In this document: piece after piece, positions 5,882 through 8,103 of the stretch
Position numbering within the stretch: the stretch's first letter is position 1
Layout of the letters: each line of letters starts with the position of its first letter
Assembly (NCBI GenBank): GCA_013694645.1
Contig: JACDBZ010000308.1
Coordinates: 1-8,103, forward strand
Reading direction: 5' to 3'
Length of the DNA: 8,103 nt
Source of the DNA: Chloroflexota bacterium
Lineage (GTDB): Bacteria; Chloroflexota; Limnocylindria; QHBO01
Program-made: the position numbers and the translations under genes
Notes under the pieces: generated by a model
What the model was told of the DNA's origin: nothing
Database searches by the model: none
What the model saw: only the letters and a program-made list of their open reading frames with translations

Positions 5882-7416
5882 CCGTCACCCTGGTCGTTCT
5901 CGATGGGTTCGGCATCGGCAGCGACGCCGCACGCGATGCCCTTGCTTCGGCCTCGATGGGGAACTGGAGCCGGCTTCTGCGCGAGTGGCCGTGCTGCAGG
6001 CTCGAGGCATCGGGCGTGGCGGTCGGCCTGCCGGCGGGTCAGATGGGCAACAGCGAGGTCGGTCACCTGAATCTGGGGGCGGGTTTCCGGGTGCTCCAGG
6101 ACCTGCCTCGCGTCAGTGCCGCCATCGACGACGGCAGCTTCTTCGACAACCCGGTGCTCGTCGCGGCATGTCGCGATGTCCTTGACCGGGGGACCAGGCT
6201 GCACCTGATGGGGCTCGTGGGGCCGGGTGGGGTTCATGCCATCGATGAGCACATCGTCGCGATGGTCGAGCTCGCGCATCGGATCGGGATTCCTCCGGAT
6301 CGCGTGCTTTTCCACGCCTTCACCGACGGTCGCGACACGCCGCCCCGTTCCGCCGATCGGTTCCTTCCTGCGCTGGAGTCGCGTTTCGACGAACACGCGC
6401 GGGTGGCGACCGTCAGCGGCCGCTACTACGCCATGGACCGGGACAATCGGTGGGAGCGAACCGAGCGCGCGTACGACGCCATAGTCCGCGCTGAGGGGGT
6501 TCGAGCCGCAACGGCCGGTGGGGCGGTGGCGAACGCCTACGCGCGGGGCGAGAGCGACGAGTTCATTCAGCCAACGGTGCTCGCCGGCGCCATGCCGATG
6601 GAAGAGGGGGATGTCGCCGTCCATCTCAACTTCCGCGCGGACCGCGCGCGACAATTGTCCCGAGCAGTGGCGGGACGGGACATGGACGAGTTCGATCGGG
6701 GGACCGCGTTTCATGTTCCGCTCACCACGCTGACCGAGAACGAGGCCTCTCCCGAGCTCGGCGCAACCCCGGCCTTTCCGCCCGTCAACGCCGACTCGCT
6801 GGCCGCCCACCTCTCACGGCTCGGAAAGCGACAGCTGCACGTCGCCGAGACCGAGAAGTACGCCCACGTCACCTACTTTTTCAACGGTGGGGTGGAGGAG
6901 CCCTTTCCCGGTGAGGACCGCACCCTCGTTCCCTCGAACCGCGAGGTCGCCACGTACGACCTCGCGCCCCAGATGAGCGCCCATGAAATCACGGACCACG
7001 TTGTCGAGGCGCTGAAGAGCGCGCGGTACGACTTCATCGTGGCGAACTACGCCAACGCCGACATGGTCGGCCACACGGGCGTCTGGCCGGCAGCGGTGGA
7101 AGCGGCGGAGTTCATCGACGGATGCCTCGGCCGCCTCGCCCGCACCGCACTGGCCGTGGGTGGACCGCTGGTCATCACCGCCGACCATGGCAACATCGAG
7201 GAGATGCGCGATGCGGACGGCAACCCGCAGACGAAGCACACGACGTCGCCCGTGCCGCTCCTCCTCGTCAGCGAGACCCATCGGCGTGATCGCCTGCGCG
7301 ACGGGTCGCTCGCGGACGTTGCGCCCACGCTGTGCGAGCTGCTCGGCATCCCGAACGGACCGGCGATGACCGGTCGGAGCCTCCTGGAACACGAGTCGGA
7401 GCCCAGCCACCTCTGA
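5878..7416 (+). CDS. gpmI: 2,3-bisphosphoglycerate-independent phosphoglycerate mutase
   Basis: This cofactor-independent, manganese-dependent mutase interconverts 3- and 2-phosphoglycerate through a phosphoserine intermediate. It belongs to the alkaline phosphatase superfamily. The 512-residue product has the normal family length. Seen: metal-binding Asp9 in VVLDGFGIG, the phosphorylated Ser59 in QMGNSEVGH, substrate-binding His120 in GPGGVHA, FTDGRDTPP, GRYYAMDRDNRW, NFRADRARQ, the loop EKYAHVTYFFNGG, NYANADMVGHTG, and the second metal site Asp436-His437 in TADHGN. The GTG at 5878 overlaps the tpiA stop by four bases and gives the correct first strand. Longer in-frame sequence upstream is a shadow of tpiA. 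No strong ribosome binding site is seen, so coupling to tpiA is likely. No terminator is evident after the stop; secG begins 41 bases on. Confidence 0.96.
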   Translation: MTVTLVVLDGFGIGSDAARDALASASMGNWSRLLREWPCCRLEASGVAVGLPAGQMGNSEVGHLNLGAGFRVLQDLPRVSAAIDDGSFFDNPVLVAACRDVLDRGTRLHLMGLVGPGGVHAIDEHIVAMVELAHRIGIPPDRVLFHAFTDGRDTPPRSADRFLPALESRFDEHARVATVSGRYYAMDRDNRWERTERAYDAIVRAEGVRAATAGGAVANAYARGESDEFIQPTVLAGAMPMEEGDVAVHLNFRADRARQLSRAVAGRDMDEFDRGTAFHVPLTTLTENEASPELGATPAFPPVNADSLAAHLSRLGKRQLHVAETEKYAHVTYFFNGGVEEPFPGEDRTLVPSNREVATYDLAPQMSAHEITDHVVEALKSARYDFIVANYANADMVGHTGVWPAAVEAAEFIDGCLGRLARTALAVGGPLVITADHGNIEEMRDADGNPQTKHTTSPVPLLLVSETHRRDRLRDGSLADVAPTLCELLGIPNGPAMTGRSLLEHESEPSHL

Positions 7417-7442
7417 CGTTCGAAGCCGCCGGACGTCTCTGC

Positions 7443-7448
7443 TAAACT
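7443..7448 (+). promoter_or_regulatory. Candidate -10 box for secG
   Basis: TAAACT in the context TGCTAAACTG ends nine bases before the secG ATG. TTCGAA at 7419-7424 could be a weak -35 with an 18-base spacer. Transcription would start about 2-3 bases before, or at, the ATG. No Shine-Dalgarno lies between, so the message would be nearly leaderless. Confidence 0.5.
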
Positions 7449-7457
7449 GCGCGCGCA

Positions 7458-7679
7458 ATGCAAGCCCCACTTCTCCTCGCCCAGATGATCCTGGCCATCG
7501 CGCTCATCGCATCGATCCTGCTTCAACAGCGGGGGACCGGGCTGGGTGGCGCCTTCGGCGGCGAGGTGACCGCCTACCGCAGCCGGCGCGGCATCGAACG
7601 CACCCTGTTCCGCATGACAGTCCTGCTTTCGGTCCTGTTCGTCGCCTTCAGCCTGCTCAACCTGCTGCCACAGAACTGA
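7458..7679 (+). CDS. secG: Preprotein translocase subunit SecG
   Basis: SecG is the small membrane partner of the SecYE channel and aids SecA-driven protein export. The 73-residue product has the standard two-helix hairpin: a first membrane segment at about residues 5-22, the conserved cytoplasmic loop QQRGTGLGGAFGG at 23-35, and a second membrane segment at about residues 50-70. Length is typical. Placement after glycolytic genes and before tRNAs is common for secG. The ATG has no Shine-Dalgarno but a promoter-like box just upstream, and it gives the right N-terminus; an internal ATG at 7485 would remove half of the first helix. Confidence 0.92.
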   Translation: MQAPLLLAQMILAIALIASILLQQRGTGLGGAFGGEVTAYRSRRGIERTLFRMTVLLSVLFVAFSLLNLLPQN

Positions 7680-7692
7680 GCAGGGGCCGTGC

Positions 7693-7698
7693 TATCAT
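7693..7698 (+). promoter_or_regulatory. Candidate -10 box for the tRNA-Leu pair
   Basis: TATCAT in the context TGCTATCATC lies in the gap between secG and the first tRNA. It would give transcription from about 7705 and a roughly 30-base 5' leader, to be removed by RNase P. No clear -35 is seen. The box sits in the loop of a six-pair inverted repeat (7683-7688 with 7700-7705). Confidence 0.45.
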
Positions 7699-7735
7699 CG
7701 GCCCTCGCAATCGGAAACGCTCCGCTTGCAGCCGT

Positions 7736-7822
7736 GCCGAGGTGGCGGAATAGGCAGACGCGCTAGGTTCAGGACCTAGTGGCCGCAAGGTCGTGTGGGT
7801 TCAAGTCCCTCCCTCGGTACCA
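7736..7822 (+). tRNA. tRNA-Leu (anticodon CAG)
   Basis: An 87-base class II tRNA with encoded CCA. The acceptor arm GCCGAGG pairs with CCTCGGT (one G-U pair), and the discriminator A fits leucine. The D stem is GCG/CGC, and the anticodon stem CTAGG/CCTAG encloses TTCAGGA, giving anticodon CAG at 7770-7772 for the codon CUG. The long variable arm, with a GCAA tetraloop, is typical of leucine. The T loop is TTCAAGT. One oddity: the T stem GTGGG/CCCTC has a T-T mismatch at its second pair. It reads CUG, which should be an abundant codon in this G+C-rich genome. Confidence 0.95.
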
Positions 7823-7841
7823 CCCCTAGTTCGGTCTCGGG

Positions 7842-7926
7842 GCCCAGGTGGCGGAATTGGTATACGCGTACGTTTGAGGGGCGTATGAGGCAACTCATCC
7901 GGGTTCAAGTCCCGGCCTGGGCACCA
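7842..7926 (+). tRNA. tRNA-Leu (anticodon GAG)
   Basis: An 85-base class II tRNA with encoded CCA. The acceptor arm GCCCAGG/CCTGGGC is perfect, with discriminator A. The anticodon stem TACGT/GCGTA encloses TTGAGGG, giving anticodon GAG at 7876-7878 for CUC and CUU. The variable arm TGAG-GCAA-CTCA and the T arm CCGGG-TTCAAGT-CCCGG are fully paired. It lies 19 bases after the CAG tRNA with no promoter or terminator between, so the two are probably cut from one transcript. Confidence 0.96.
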
Positions 7927-7946
7927 ATTCCCTTCATTGACCGATG

Positions 7947-7981
7947 CGCCGCTCGCCTGCCGCGAGCGGCGTTTCGAGTTT
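7947..7981 (+). terminator. Intrinsic terminator after the tRNA pair
   Basis: A perfect 10-pair inverted repeat, CGCCGCTCGC at 7947-7956 and GCGAGCGGCG at 7962-7971, has a five-base loop. It is followed by the T-rich tail TTTCGAGTTT. It begins 20 bases after the second tRNA and would end the tRNA transcript. The tail is interrupted by CGAG, so termination may be less than complete. Confidence 0.8.
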
Positions 7982-8011
7982 GCGTCCCCCCTACGGCGCC
8001 TCGCCGCCAAA

Positions 8012-8103
8012 TTCACACTCCGACGACACCAGGGGCTGGGATGGAGGGCCGCGCCACCGTCTTCACACCCCAGCGCCACCATGGGTTGGAATCGGCCGGC
8101 TCA
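8012..8103. repeat. Imperfect 50-base direct repeat, cut by the window end
   Basis: Two units start at 8012 and 8062, each opening with TTCACAC. Over the first 31 positions 24 bases match, including CACCA, GGG, TGG and AT blocks; similarity falls off after that. The second copy is cut by the window edge, so the number of units is unknown. The period is not a multiple of three, which argues against a coding repeat. I see no gene in 7982-8103. Confidence 0.6.

Noticed and set aside
5617..6810. 397-codon open frame on the minus strand across tpiA and gpmI
   Set aside because: It is antisense to conserved catalytic parts of two enzymes and has no recognisable motif.
7683..7705. Inverted repeat GGGGCC...GGCCCT after secG as a terminator
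   Set aside because: Only six pairs with an 11-base loop and no T tract. It surrounds the likely tRNA promoter, so it is more likely chance or a minor promoter feature.
7801..8082. 93-codon minus-strand frame with the stretch CPGRDLNPDELPHTP
   Set aside because: This is the familiar false protein produced by translating the antisense strand of a tRNA-Leu gene; it covers the GAG tRNA and the terminator.
7736..8103. tRNA-linked integration site with an adjacent mobile element
   Set aside because: No integrase gene and no repeated copy of a tRNA 3' end are present in the window; the sequence stops too soon to judge.
8081..8103. Possible start of a further + strand gene at the ATG at 8081
   Set aside because: There is no ribosome binding site, only seven full codons are visible, and the ATG lies inside the second unit of the direct repeat.

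Overview
This G+C-rich window is a densely packed, single-strand block of housekeeping genes. All genes run on the + strand. Layout, start-codon habits and a membrane-anchored YvcK fit a Chloroflexota-type bacterium best; this is inference from gene order and protein style, not from a marker gene. Several starts are GTG or TTG and many stop/start pairs overlap, so genes are probably co-translated.

Positions 31-1958 hold tatA and tatC (twin-arginine export of folded proteins), followed in 4-base overlap by a class II histone-deacetylase-like zinc amidohydrolase. After a 44-base gap with a likely promoter come rapZ, yvcK and whiA (2003-5123), a trio conserved in many Gram-positive-type bacteria and tied to cell-envelope precursor supply, carbon metabolism and cell-cycle regulation. 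It runs straight into tpiA and gpmI (5123-7416), two enzymes of lower glycolysis/gluconeogenesis, with 1- and 4-base overlaps. Then secG (7458-7679) appears to have its own promoter and a nearly leaderless message. Two leucine tRNAs (anticodons CAG and GAG) follow, then a strong hairpin terminator at 7947-7981. The last ~120 bases hold no gene I can support but contain an imperfect 50-base direct repeat cut off by the window end.

Functionally the block mixes protein export (tatA, tatC, secG), metabolic regulation (rapZ, yvcK, whiA), central carbon metabolism (tpiA, gpmI) and leucine decoding. I see no mobile element, CRISPR array, toxin-antitoxin pair or defence island, and nothing that I would call a new system. 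The best points for a second look are the whiA start (a CTG that overlaps the yvcK stop), the deacetylase inside the Tat operon, the N-terminal extension of RapZ, a T-stem mismatch in one tRNA, and the terminal repeat.
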